DNA from: Salinibacter pepae | GTDB lineage: Bacteria; Bacteroidota; Rhodothermia; Rhodothermales; Salinibacteraceae | Assembly: GCF_947077775.1 (NCBI RefSeq) | Contig: NZ_CAMTTE010000001.1 | Coordinates: 2,632,501-2,696,500, forward strand | DNA length: 64,000 nt | Direction: 5' to 3' | Shown here: positions 1-8,142 of the stretch, piece after piece | Numbering within the stretch: the stretch's first letter is position 1 | Layout: each line of letters begins with the position of its first letter | Made by a program: the position numbers and the translations under genes | The notes under the pieces: model-generated | What the model was told of the DNA's origin: nothing | What the model saw: the letters and a program-made list of their open reading frames with translations, nothing else | Databases searched by the model: none

Positions 1-82
1 CGCGGGCGACATCTGGCGCGCGAGTGAGGCCTTCGTGGAGCTGCTTGAAAACGGTGGTGAGACAGAAATTGAACGCGACTGA
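1..82 (+). CDS. murC: UDP-N-acetylmuramate--L-alanine ligase, C-terminal end
   Basis: The reading frame starting at base 2 runs to a TGA at 80-82 and encodes 26 residues beginning AGDIWRASEAF. This resembles the C-terminal end of MurC, where a GAGDI-type segment precedes the last helix. MurC adds L-alanine to UDP-MurNAc in the cytoplasm. The call rests on this short tail plus position, since murC directly before ftsQ-ftsA-ftsZ is a common order in division clusters. Only the 3' end is present, so the ATP-binding and ligase domains cannot be checked. Confidence 0.7.
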   Translation, partial: AGDIWRASEAFVELLENGGETEIERD

Positions 83-95
83 ATTTTGATTGACG

Positions 96-186
96 GTGTG
101 ATGCGTGAGGCGTGACGTGTGAACCACGATGCGTGAGAACAGGGCGTTCGCCCCCTTCACGCTTCATGGTTCACGAATCACGAATT
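96..186. repeat. Patterned inverted repeat between murC and ftsQ
   Basis: The gap is built from GCGTGA-type heptamer-like words on the left and their complements on the right. The arm at 119-136 (GTGAACCACGATGCGTGA) pairs with 157-174 with 16 of 18 positions complementary, around a loop holding GGGCGTTCGCCC. There is no T-run after it, so a simple intrinsic terminator is unlikely. Similar word patterns recur at 1050-1108, 18517-18590 and 45714-45849. The function is unknown. Folding into an RNA hairpin inside the murC-ftsQ transcript is inference. Confidence 0.65.
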
Positions 187-229
187 CCCCGGCCGTTTCA
201 ACAAGCACGACGACCATTTTTCGACACTC

Positions 230-1009
230 ATGACACGGGACCAAACTGCGACATTTGGACGCCATGCCCTCCGCCTCGCGGGGAGCGGGCTCCTCGTGGC
301 GGGCGTCGTGGCGCTGGGCCTCCTGGGCTGGCAGTGGCGGGCGGACGTGACGGTGGACCGGGTGGCCGTGACCGGGGCGCAGCACGCCCCGCCCGACACG
401 CTGCGCCGCCTGGCCCGGGTGGGCCGCGGCACGGCGATGAAGGCCGTCGCGCCGATGCTCGTCGCCGACCGGGTGGCCCGCCACCCGTGGGTGAAAGAAG
501 CGACCGCCGAGACGCAGTGGATGCAGGGCGCCCTGAGGATTGCGGTCACCGAGCGCACCCCCGCGGCCCTCGCGGTGGACGCGCAGGGCCGTCCGGCCTA
601 CTACCTCAACCGGAGCGGCCACGCGATGCCCCTGCCCGACCGTGCTGGGTACGACGTGCCGCTCGTGCGGGGCCTCGAGGCGGAGGCCCCCTGGACGCAG
701 CCCGACACCGCACAAACCCCGTCGTCGCTGCGTCGGGTGCTTCGGGCCCTTCCCGAGGCGGGGGTATCCAACCTCGTGGCCGAGATTGAGATGCAGCCCG
801 ACGATGCGATCGAACTTACGACGACCCCGATCGGCCCGCACGACGCCCTGCCGGTGCACCTCGGGAGCGGCAGCGTGTCCCGAAAACTGCGCACGCTCCG
901 CGCCTTTGCGCGCCAGGTGCTCGCGTCGTCGCCGGACGAGCCGATCGAACGCATCGACCTCCGCTTCGATGGACAAGTGGTCACCCGAACGCGCCCGCTC
1001 GACGGATGA
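230..1009 (+). CDS. ftsQ: Cell division protein FtsQ
   Basis: A 259-residue bitopic membrane protein. After a basic N-terminus there is one hydrophobic segment at about residues 18-38, then a POTRA-like region that starts with VDRVAVTGAQHAPPDTL and contains HPWVKEATAE, followed by the FtsQ beta domain. FtsQ links the cytoplasmic FtsA/FtsZ ring to the septal wall synthesis machinery via FtsB and FtsL. Sequence conservation in the family is low, so topology, length and the position between murC and ftsA carry the call. The ATG at 230 has no clear Shine-Dalgarno sequence. Patterned inverted repeats lie on both sides of the gene. Confidence 0.85.
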   Translation: MTRDQTATFGRHALRLAGSGLLVAGVVALGLLGWQWRADVTVDRVAVTGAQHAPPDTLRRLARVGRGTAMKAVAPMLVADRVARHPWVKEATAETQWMQGALRIAVTERTPAALAVDAQGRPAYYLNRSGHAMPLPDRAGYDVPLVRGLEAEAPWTQPDTAQTPSSLRRVLRALPEAGVSNLVAEIEMQPDDAIELTTTPIGPHDALPVHLGSGSVSRKLRTLRAFARQVLASSPDEPIERIDLRFDGQVVTRTRPLDG

Positions 1010-1049
1010 TGCATCCGATCCGGTCTTCATCGTGCGCTGTGATCTGCTC

Positions 1050-1108
1050 AGTGATGAGTGACGCGCGAGCCGCGGGACGGCACGCGCCATCGCGCATCAC
1101 GAATCACG
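1050..1108. repeat. Patterned inverted repeat between ftsQ and ftsA
   Basis: Bases 1050-1066 (AGTGATGAGTGACGCGC) are complementary to 1092-1108 at about 13 of 17 positions, around a GC-rich loop. The words GTGATG, GTGACG, CATCACGAATCACGA are the same type as those in the murC/ftsQ gap. The element sits 40 bases downstream of the ftsQ stop and about 30 bases upstream of the ftsA ATG. There is no poly-T tract. It could be a transcript-stability or processing hairpin, which is inference. Confidence 0.6.
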
Positions 1109-1139
1109 ACTCAGCCTGACATTGATCCCCCAAACTGCC

Positions 1140-2399
1140 ATGAATGAAAACATCGTCGTAGGAGTCGACATCGGCACGACCAAGGTCTGTGCCGTCGTCG
1201 CCGGCAAGGATGACCTCGACCGCGTGAACATTCTTGGGGTGGGCATGGCCCCCTCCGACGGCCTCAACCGCGGGGTGGTGGTCAACATCGACCGCACCGT
1301 GGCGGCCGTTCGGGAGGCGGTGGAGGAGGCCGAGCGGGCCGCCGGCGTGGAGGTGCAGAACGTGGTCGTGGGCATCGCGGGCGACCATGTGCAAAGCTTC
1401 CAGACGCGCGGGGTGGTGACGATCAACGCCAACGAGATTACGCAGAACGACGTGCAGCGCCTCCTCGAGGACACGACGCACGTGGCCCTGCCCGCCGACC
1501 GCGAGATCCTGCACGTCATCCCGCAGGAGTTCATCGTGGATGGGCAGGACGGCGTGGCCGACCCCGTGGGCATGAGTGGGGTGCGCCTGGAGGCGGACGT
1601 GCACATCATCACCGGGCTCGTCTCCGCCGCCAAGAACATCTACCGGTGCATCGAGAAGGCGGGCTTTCGGGTGTCCGACCTGGTGCTGGAGCCGCTCGCC
1701 TCCTCGTTTAGCGTGCTGCACGAGGACGAGAAGGAGGTGGGGGTGGCCCTCATCGACATCGGCGGCGGCACGACCGACATTGCCGTCTTTGAGGACCACA
1801 CGATCCGCCACACGGCCGTCATCGCGGTGGCCGGCGACAAGGTGACCGACGACATCCGAAAGGGCCTCGGCGTGATGCGAGACCAGGCCGAGCAGCTGAA
1901 GCGACAGTTCGGCGTGGCCCTCGCCGAGGAGGCGGACTCGGACGAGAAAATCGAGATTCCGGGCATCGGCGGGCGGGACGAGAAGACGATCGGGCGCGAC
2001 GCCCTCGCCCAGATCATTCAACCGCGCCTGGAAGAGATTCTGGAGATCGCGGCGATGGAAATCAAGCGCAGCGGCTACGGCCGGCACCTGGGCGTCGGGA
2101 CCGTGCTGACCGGGGGCGGGTCGCTCGTCCCCCACACCGACGAGCTGGCCGCCGAGGTGCTCGGCATGGAGGCCCGCGTGGGGCGCCCCATGGGCCTGAG
2201 CGGCGGGCTCGTGGAGGAGGTGAGCGACCCCAAGTTCTCGACCGGGGTGGGCCTCGTCCTCTACGGCATGCGCCCCGACATCATCGGCGGCACCACGCTC
2301 TCCGAAGAGGTGCGGGCCCACCAGAACGGGCAGGCCGGCGGCGACACGCTCATGGCCCGCATCGCCAACCGCATGAAGGCCTGGTTCGACGAATTGTAA
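1140..2399 (+). CDS. ftsA: Cell division protein FtsA
   Basis: An actin-like ATPase of 419 residues that anchors FtsZ filaments to the membrane. Seen in the sequence are the phosphate-1 motif VGVDIGTTKVCAVVAG near the N-terminus, the phosphate-2 motif IDIGGGTTDIAVFE near residue 205, an adenosine-type motif VLTGGGSLVPH at about residue 321, and a C-terminal amphipathic helix ending in NRMKAWFDEL, the expected membrane-targeting sequence. The ATG at 1140 is preferred over an upstream TTG at 1122 because it places the start immediately before the conserved first strand. It lies between ftsQ and ftsZ on the same strand. Confidence 0.96.
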   Translation: MNENIVVGVDIGTTKVCAVVAGKDDLDRVNILGVGMAPSDGLNRGVVVNIDRTVAAVREAVEEAERAAGVEVQNVVVGIAGDHVQSFQTRGVVTINANEITQNDVQRLLEDTTHVALPADREILHVIPQEFIVDGQDGVADPVGMSGVRLEADVHIITGLVSAAKNIYRCIEKAGFRVSDLVLEPLASSFSVLHEDEKEVGVALIDIGGGTTDIAVFEDHTIRHTAVIAVAGDKVTDDIRKGLGVMRDQAEQLKRQFGVALAEEADSDEKIEIPGIGGRDEKTIGRDALAQIIQPRLEEILEIAAMEIKRSGYGRHLGVGTVLTGGGSLVPHTDELAAEVLGMEARVGRPMGLSGGLVEEVSDPKFSTGVGLVLYGMRPDIIGGTTLSEEVRAHQNGQAGGDTLMARIANRMKAWFDEL

Positions 2400-2597
2400 A
2401 TCGGCGGTGACGGGCAGGGGGAACGCCCAACCGTTCCGCCAACCTGTTCCCACGCCGCCCGCCGTCTACGGTCAGACCCACACGCCATACCCACTTAGCA
2501 CAACACCACTTCGACAGGCCGGCACGCACGCGCTTGGAGCCGCTCACTTCAGGCCCGCCGGGCTGTGCTCTCATACTCTCAACACCACAGACCCACT

Positions 2598-2604
2598 GGA
2601 GGGA
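2598..2604 (+). promoter_or_regulatory. Strong ribosome-binding site deciding the ftsZ start
   Basis: GGAGGGA lies just before the ATG at 2607, with the GGAGG core ending 4 bases from it. It is one of the few strong Shine-Dalgarno sequences in the window and supports this ATG over a GTG at 2565 that would add 14 unconserved residues. Confidence 0.75.
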
Positions 2605-2606
2605 CC

Positions 2607-3926
2607 ATGGACCAAGACTTTAGCTCAAAATTTTCGTTCGACGATGCCGCAAACGAGGAGGCCAAGATCTGCGTCGTCGGGGTCGGCGGCGGGGGCGGCA
2701 ACGCCATCAACAACATGGTGCAGAAAGGCATCCACGGCAGCGTGGAGTTTATTGCCGTCAACACCGACTCGCAGGCGCTTAGCGAGAACCGCGCACCCCA
2801 AAAAATTCAGGCGGGCCAGGACCTGACCAGTGGCCTGGGGGCCGGGGCGCGGCCCAGCGTCGGGGCCGAGGCCATCGAGGAGAGCAGCGAAGAAATCCGG
2901 CAGGCCCTCGACGGCTACGACATGGCCTTCATCACGGCCGGCATGGGCGGCGGGACCGGCACCGGCGGCGCGCCCGTGGTGGCGGCCATCGCCCGCAGCC
3001 TCGACATCCTGACCGTCGCCATCGTCACCAAGCCCTTCGACTGCGAAGGGTCGCGGCGCATGAACACGGCGCAGGAAGGCATTGAACTGCTGCGCGAAAA
3101 TGTCGACACGCTCATCGTCATTCCCAACGAGCGGCTGCTCGACATTGCCGACCCGGACACGAGCCTCATCGAGGCGTTCGAAAAGGCCGACGAGGTGCTC
3201 TACAACGCCACCCGGGGGATCAGCGACCTGATCACGGTCCACGGCCTGATCAACCTCGACTTCGCCGACGTGCAGACAACGATGAAGGACGGCGGCACGG
3301 CCCTGATGGGCTCGGCCACGGCCACCGGCGAGAACCGCTCGGAGAAGGCCGCCGTGCAGGCCATCAGCAGCCCGCTGCTCGACGGCCTCTCCATCGCCGG
3401 CGCCACCAACGTGCTCGTCAACATCACCAGCGGCCCGTCCCTCGGCATCCGCGAGGCCACCCAGGCCACGAGCGTCATTCAGAAAGAGGCCGGCGAGGAC
3501 GTGGAGGTCATCTTCGGAACCGTCATCGAGGAGGACATCGAGGACAAGCTCCGCGTGACCGTCATCGCCACCGGCTTCGACCGCGACGAGGAGCCGGCGG
3601 ACGCGGGCGACGACGGGCGGCGCACGGTGCCGCTGGAAGACCAAAGCGAGGACGACGACCCAGCGGACTACAAGGGCGAAACCAACCTCCGGCAGCTCGA
3701 CACGCCGGCCTACGAGCGCCGCAACGCGCCCCTTCGTTCCGAACCGTCGGAGGACGAGCCGACCGACGAGACCGGCGAGGAGAGCGGGGACGACACTCCC
3801 AACATCCGTCGCCTAGAGGCCGACGACCTGAACGAACGGACGGACCGCGACGAGCGCTCCCGCTCCGACGAGGAGACCGACGACGACACCGACACCCCGG
3901 CGTTCCTCCGCAAGATGATGGACTGA
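2607..3926 (+). CDS. ftsZ: Cell division GTPase FtsZ
   Basis: A tubulin-like GTPase of 439 residues that polymerises into the division ring. The GTPase domain (about residues 15-320) begins with KICVVGVGGGGGNAINNM and carries the tubulin signature GMGGGTGTGGAPV near residue 112. The T7 loop NLDFADVQTTMKDGG is intact. Residues about 325-425 form a long, highly acidic linker rich in Asp, Glu and Arg, unusually charged compared with mesophilic FtsZ and fitting a high-salt cytoplasm. The protein ends with a conserved C-terminal peptide, TPAFLRKMMD, which binds FtsA and other partners. It is the last gene of the division cluster in this window. Confidence 0.98.
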   Translation: MDQDFSSKFSFDDAANEEAKICVVGVGGGGGNAINNMVQKGIHGSVEFIAVNTDSQALSENRAPQKIQAGQDLTSGLGAGARPSVGAEAIEESSEEIRQALDGYDMAFITAGMGGGTGTGGAPVVAAIARSLDILTVAIVTKPFDCEGSRRMNTAQEGIELLRENVDTLIVIPNERLLDIADPDTSLIEAFEKADEVLYNATRGISDLITVHGLINLDFADVQTTMKDGGTALMGSATATGENRSEKAAVQAISSPLLDGLSIAGATNVLVNITSGPSLGIREATQATSVIQKEAGEDVEVIFGTVIEEDIEDKLRVTVIATGFDRDEEPADAGDDGRRTVPLEDQSEDDDPADYKGETNLRQLDTPAYERRNAPLRSEPSEDEPTDETGEESGDDTPNIRRLEADDLNERTDRDERSRSDEETDDDTDTPAFLRKMMD

Positions 3927-4394
3927 GTAGCGCCGGAGCGCATGCCTCGAGCAGAAGGGGACCGCCGTGCGAACCCCGACTCGATCCGTTATGTCTTCGT
4001 CGAAAGCCGACCCCCAACCGCATCGAAAAGTGGGCCCTCCAGCCCCACCACAGGCCGTCCGGCGCCGCGGCGGGACACTGTCCTCGTTTGGGGCAGACCA
4101 GGTCCTGTCGGGTCTCGTCCCGTCGGCCGCCCGGATGCCTGATCGCAGCGTTTGAGCAGCGTTGCGGTGCTGTGGTTGTGCACGAGAAGTCCTGGGAGGT
4201 CCCCAGCGGCTTCTGTGTCGCACGCGAGAGCCACGCCCGGCCCTGCGCCGGCGCGTGGCTTTTCGTGTTTGGGAGGATGGGGAGGGGGCCGGCCGAGCGG
4301 AATCCCGGCCCCGTCCCGCGGAACGCGCTTTCGCGGAACGTCCTCTCGCAGAAGGGCTCTCGCCAGCGGCTCCCCCCCGGACGGCCGCCGCAAC
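3927..4394. other. Gene-free gap between ftsZ and the convergent subtilase gene
   Basis: No reading frame here resembles a protein. The region contains two hairpin-forming stretches. One is at about 4189-4217, where AGAAG and CCTGGG pair with CCCAG and CTTCT around AGGT, without a T-run. The second is the terminator-like hairpin annotated at 4229-4260. The remainder has no recognised structure. Confidence 0.5.
4229..4260 (+). terminator. Probable intrinsic terminator downstream of ftsZ
   Basis: AGCCACGC at 4229-4236 pairs perfectly with GCGTGGCT at 4253-4260. The loop itself contains a CCGG/CCGG pairing. The stem is followed by TTTCGTGTTT on the plus strand. It lies about 300 bases after the ftsZ stop, further than typical, so read-through past the other hairpin would be needed. 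The minus-strand side has no T-run, so it probably does not serve the convergent subtilase gene. Confidence 0.5.
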
Positions 4395-6089
4395 CTACTG
4401 TGCGGCGACCCGGTCGGCGGCCCGGCGGAGGGCCGCGTGGGCGTTCACGACGGCACCGGTGTCGGAGAGCGTGCCGAACGGAACGGTCTCGCCGTCCCCG
4501 GGACGAGCGACCGTCCGGTTTCGGTAGGGGGTCGCCGTCTCGAGGATGATGGTGCGGACGTCCGTGGCGGTCAGGGACGGGTAGTGGGCCATGATCAGGG
4601 CGGCGAGGCCGCTCACCATGGGGGCCGCCATGCTCGTCCCGTCGTTGCGCTCGTACGCGTCGTCGGGGACGGTCGAGTAGATGGAGTGGCCCGGGGCAAA
4701 GACGTCCACCCGCTCCGCGCCGTAGTTGCTAAACGAGGCGGCCAGCGTTTCGCCCCCTTCCCAGGAGGAGGCCCCGACTTCGATCCATCGCTGCGCCCGG
4801 CCGCCGTCTGCGTAGTAGGGCGACGGGAAGTTGTCGGTCGAGTCGACGTTCGCCCCGTCGTTGCCGGCGGCGTGGACCATGAGGACGCCCATCGAGTCGG
4901 CGTACTGCACGGCGGCGTCGACCACGCCTTTGTGCGGGGAGTACGACTTGCCGAAGCTCATGTTGATCACGTCGGCCCCGTTGTCGACCGCGTAGCGGAT
5001 CGCGTTGGCGACGTCCTTGTCGCGCTCGTCCCCGTTCGGCACCGCACGGACGGACATGAGGCGCACGCCCCGGGCGACGCCGTCGATGCCGATTGAATTG
5101 TCGCGGGTGGCGCCGATGATGCCCGCCACGTGCGTGCCGTGTCCGGGGTCGGGGCCCTCCGCGTCGTTGTTTCCGTACCGCCGTTCGGTCTTGTCCGCGT
5201 AGTCGTCGCCCACGATGGGGCGCGGATTGAAGTCGGGATTGTAGTTGTATTCGACCTGGCGCTCCAGCTGGTTTTTGTAGTCCTTGAGGTCGGAGGGGGA
5301 GAGGTCCTGATCGTAGAAGTATTGCAGGGTCTGCTGCGCCCGACGCACATCGCGGCGGGAGCTCGTTACCGATCGGACGGCCGACTGGGTAAGGCTGTCC
5401 GTGCCGAGGTGGGACTTGAGCACGTCCACGGACGCCTGCACGGCCTTCTGGGCCTTTCCGACCTTTGCAAGCCGCTTGCGGGCCTCGCGTCGTTTCTTCC
5501 GAAACGTGCGCTTGATGTCCTGATACCGGCGGTACCGGTCCCGAGCGTCGGGGCCGACGCGTGCCGAGTCGACCCCGGCGAAGCGCTCCTGAAGGTTCAC
5601 GTAGATCCGGGTGAGCTCGTACGTGTCCTGCTCTACGTTCTTGCCGTCGGGGCCGCCGATGAAGTTCCACCCGTGCACGTCGTCGACGTAGCCGTTGCCG
5701 TCGTCGTCGACGTCGTTGCCGGGGATTTCGTCGGCGTTGGTCCACAGCTTGGCCGCGAGGTCCTCGTGGTCGGTGTCAAGGCCGGAGTCGATAACGGCGA
5801 CCTGGACCGTGTCTTGGGGCGGCCGGCCCTGAAGCACGTCCCGGTAGGCCGCCCGTGTGTCGAGGCCGGGCCCGCTTCGTGGAACGCGGTCGAGGTGGTA
5901 CCAATCCTGCGGGGCGCGAGAGGGGGCCGGCGGCGGGGAGTCGGCTGCCTGGGTGGTCGTGTCCGGGGCCGCCGAGTTGGATGGCGCAGGGGAATCGGAG
6001 GTCGTCGGCGTGGTGGGGGGGCGGCTCCCGGCGCAGCCAATCAGCAAGAACGCGAGAGCAAGCGTCGAGAGGAGCGCGGTGGGCTTCAT
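4395..6089 (-). CDS. Secreted lipoprotein subtilase (peptidase S8) with long insert
   Basis: A 564-residue serine protease. The N-terminus MKPTALL... leads to a lipobox LIGC with Cys19, so the mature protein is probably a lipoprotein outside the cytoplasmic membrane. A Pro/Ser/Thr-rich linker follows to about residue 60. The triad is visible: Asp101 in VAVIDSGLDTDHED, His317 in DPGHGTHVAG and Ser485 in NDGTSMAAP. Between Asp and His lies an insert of roughly 160 residues (about 150-310), rich in Arg, Lys and Glu and probably helical. An acidic DVDDDGNGYVDD stretch at 127-137 resembles a calcium-binding loop. The ATG at 6087-6089 was chosen because it opens the signal peptide, although the frame stays open further upstream. 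Confidence 0.93.
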   Translation of the reverse strand: MKPTALLSTLALAFLLIGCAGSRPPTTPTTSDSPAPSNSAAPDTTTQAADSPPPAPSRAPQDWYHLDRVPRSGPGLDTRAAYRDVLQGRPPQDTVQVAVIDSGLDTDHEDLAAKLWTNADEIPGNDVDDDGNGYVDDVHGWNFIGGPDGKNVEQDTYELTRIYVNLQERFAGVDSARVGPDARDRYRRYQDIKRTFRKKRREARKRLAKVGKAQKAVQASVDVLKSHLGTDSLTQSAVRSVTSSRRDVRRAQQTLQYFYDQDLSPSDLKDYKNQLERQVEYNYNPDFNPRPIVGDDYADKTERRYGNNDAEGPDPGHGTHVAGIIGATRDNSIGIDGVARGVRLMSVRAVPNGDERDKDVANAIRYAVDNGADVINMSFGKSYSPHKGVVDAAVQYADSMGVLMVHAAGNDGANVDSTDNFPSPYYADGGRAQRWIEVGASSWEGGETLAASFSNYGAERVDVFAPGHSIYSTVPDDAYERNDGTSMAAPMVSGLAALIMAHYPSLTATDVRTIILETATPYRNRTVARPGDGETVPFGTLSDTGAVVNAHAALRRAADRVAAQ

Positions 6090-6127
6090 GGAGCGGAGGG
6101 TCCTGACGAGATGGAGGGGACGGGGGG

Positions 6128-6700
6128 CTACGCGACGATCGGGCCCTGCAGGTCGCGCTTCAACTCGGGCGGGAGGCCGAGGTGCTCGTCGCGGAAGCCG
6201 CCCAGGTCGTCGAGCGTTTCGCTGGAGAGACGCTGCGCGAGGGCGTCGATCGCGGGGCCGCCCATCAAGAGGGGGAGGTGGGTAAGCAGCAGCTCGTCCC
6301 CTTGGCAGTGCGCGATGACCTGATACTCCGTAAGCTCGTCCCGGGGCGTGCCGTGCACCACGCACTGGCGCGTCCAGTCGGCCGGGTCCCGCGAGTCGGC
6401 GTCGAGGAGCCGCCCGGTGCGGGCGGCCAGGTCCACGTGCTCGGACAGGTACGCCTGACACCGGCGCTTCGAGGGTTCGGAGAAGGACTGCCGCATGTCG
6501 GCGTGGCAGTCCATACAGATGGCGTACTCGAAGACGGTTTCCTGCACGTCGTAGGCCTCGTACTGGCGGTAGCCCTTTTCGACCAGGTACTCGGTGGGCC
6601 CGTCCAGCAGGGGCGCATCGCAGGCGAGGCACGTGGCGATCGGGTCCCCGGTCTCGATGGAGTGAAGGGACTCGGGGATGGGAATCCGTTCGGGAAGCAC
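6128..6700 (-). CDS. Unrecognised protein with Cys-pair (zinc-binding?) motifs
   Basis: I do not recognise the family. From a GTG at 6698-6700 the product has about 190 residues and starts VLPERIPIPESL. Two Cys pairs stand out, CLAC at about residue 24-27 and CMDC at about residue 61-64, followed by a further Cys near 81, a spacing that could bind zinc. The rest is acidic and soluble with no signal peptide or membrane segment. The gene is 38 bases upstream of the subtilase start on the same strand, so the two may be co-transcribed. The start is uncertain because the frame continues upstream to about 6934, across the presumed divergent promoter region. Confidence 0.6.
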   Translation of the reverse strand: MLPERIPIPESLHSIETGDPIATCLACDAPLLDGPTEYLVEKGYRQYEAYDVQETVFEYAICMDCHADMRQSFSEPSKRRCQAYLSEHVDLAARTGRLLDADSRDPADWTRQCVVHGTPRDELTEYQVIAHCQGDELLLTHLPLLMGGPAIDALAQRLSSETLDDLGGFRDEHLGLPPELKRDLQGPIVA

Positions 6701-6939
6701 AGTCGAGGCCCGGTGCGTGGGGGGAGCGTACGAGGGCACCGCCTCGCTTGAGGCAGTGCTCCCTTGTAAATGCGAGCGTTCGGGAAGGTTCAGCGGGGCT
6801 CCCGCCGCCCTGAATTGAGCCCCGTGGGCTTTTGTTGAGGAGACCGAGCGCCAGAGGGCGATCCGAACACCGAAGAGGGCAGCGTGTAATTTCATCGCTC
6901 GTCCACATGGAGGGATCTGTAACGGACCGCCCAATCCTC

Positions 6940-8109
6940 ATGCACGTCCTCGTGGTTCCGTCCTGGTACCCCACCACGGAGGCGCCCCTGAACGGGATTT
7001 ACTTTGCGGAGCAGGCCCGTTGCCTGCAGTCTCGTGGAATGAACGTGGGGGTGGTCTACCCGGAGCACCAAAGCCTGCGTCGATGTGCGGCGACCACGCT
7101 CCGGCGCAAGCACTGCCAGACGGAATGGACGACGGACCACGGGATTCCGACCCTCCGCCGGTACGGGTGGAACGTATGGTGGCGTTTCCCGCCCGGCCTG
7201 CGGTGCCGGATCCGCAGCGCCGTGCGGCTCGCGCGCAGGTACGTGGAGCGGCGCGGGGTTCCGGACGTGATTCACGCCCACAGCGCCCGGTGGGCCGGTG
7301 CGGCTGCAGCCCGGATGAGCGATGCGCTCGGGGTGCCGTACGTGCTGACCGAGCACTTTAGCGGCTTCCAGCGGGGAAGCATTCTGCCGTGGCGTCGGCC
7401 GCTCGTGGACCGGGGACTCCGCCACGCGAGGGGCCTCGCGGCCGTCAGTACAGGCCTCAAAGAGGCCCTCACGGCCCGAGACGGCATCGAGTCTCAGAAC
7501 GTGGCGATCCATCCGAATCCGGTCCGTGCCTCGTTCTTCACGCGGCCCCCCGAGGGGCGTCCGTCGAGCCCGCCGTTCCGATTCGTGACGGTCGCGGGGC
7601 TCAATCCGCGAAAAGACATAGGCGGACTGCTCGAGGCCTTCGCGCAGGCCTTCGGGGCCTCGAACGGAGCCTCCCTCACCATCGTGGGCGAGGGGCCGCG
7701 GCGGGCGGCGCTGGAGGCGCGGGCGCGCAGGCTCGGCGTTGCAGACCGCGTTGCTTTTCGGGGACGACAGGGCCGCTCGGGCGTGCGGAGGGCACTCTGG
7801 GACGCCCACGCCTTCGTGCTGCCAAGCCGGCACGAGACCTTCGGCGTGGCGCTCGTGGAGGCGATGGCGACGGGGCTGCCCGTTGTTGCGACCCGGTCTG
7901 GAGGGCCCGAAGACATCGTGACGACGGAAACGGGGCGCCTCGTTCCCCCTGACGCGCCGGCCGCCCTCGCCGGCGCCCTCCGCTCGATGCGGATGCGGTC
8001 GGGCGCACACGATGCCGGGCGCATCCGGGCACATGCGGTGAACCACTACGGGCCGGCGCCCTTCGTCCGGCGCACGCACGCATTCTACCGCCGCGCCTGT
8101 GCTGCCTAA
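6940..8109 (+). CDS. Glycosyltransferase, GT4 family
   Basis: A 389-residue GT-B-fold transferase. It opens with MHVLVVPSWYPTTEAPLNG, a start seen in many GT4 enzymes, and has the donor-binding C-terminal half with SLTIVGEGPRRAALEARA and the E-rich motif PSRHETFGVALVEAMATG. The donor and acceptor sugars cannot be read from the sequence. It is divergent from the Cys-motif gene at 6128 and followed 33 bases later by the PorU-like gene. An ATG at 6907 would add 11 residues. The one at 6940 fits the family start better, and neither has a clear ribosome-binding site. Confidence 0.88.
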   Translation: MHVLVVPSWYPTTEAPLNGIYFAEQARCLQSRGMNVGVVYPEHQSLRRCAATTLRRKHCQTEWTTDHGIPTLRRYGWNVWWRFPPGLRCRIRSAVRLARRYVERRGVPDVIHAHSARWAGAAAARMSDALGVPYVLTEHFSGFQRGSILPWRRPLVDRGLRHARGLAAVSTGLKEALTARDGIESQNVAIHPNPVRASFFTRPPEGRPSSPPFRFVTVAGLNPRKDIGGLLEAFAQAFGASNGASLTIVGEGPRRAALEARARRLGVADRVAFRGRQGRSGVRRALWDAHAFVLPSRHETFGVALVEAMATGLPVVATRSGGPEDIVTTETGRLVPPDAPAALAGALRSMRMRSGAHDAGRIRAHAVNHYGPAPFVRRTHAFYRRACAA

Positions 8110-8142
8110 TCGGGGCGGTTCCGCTCCTCTTCTGCTTCTGTC

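Noticed and set aside
4189-4217. A second terminator or small RNA after ftsZ
   Set aside because: The hairpin is convincing but lacks a T-run, and no promoter or conserved structure supports a small RNA.
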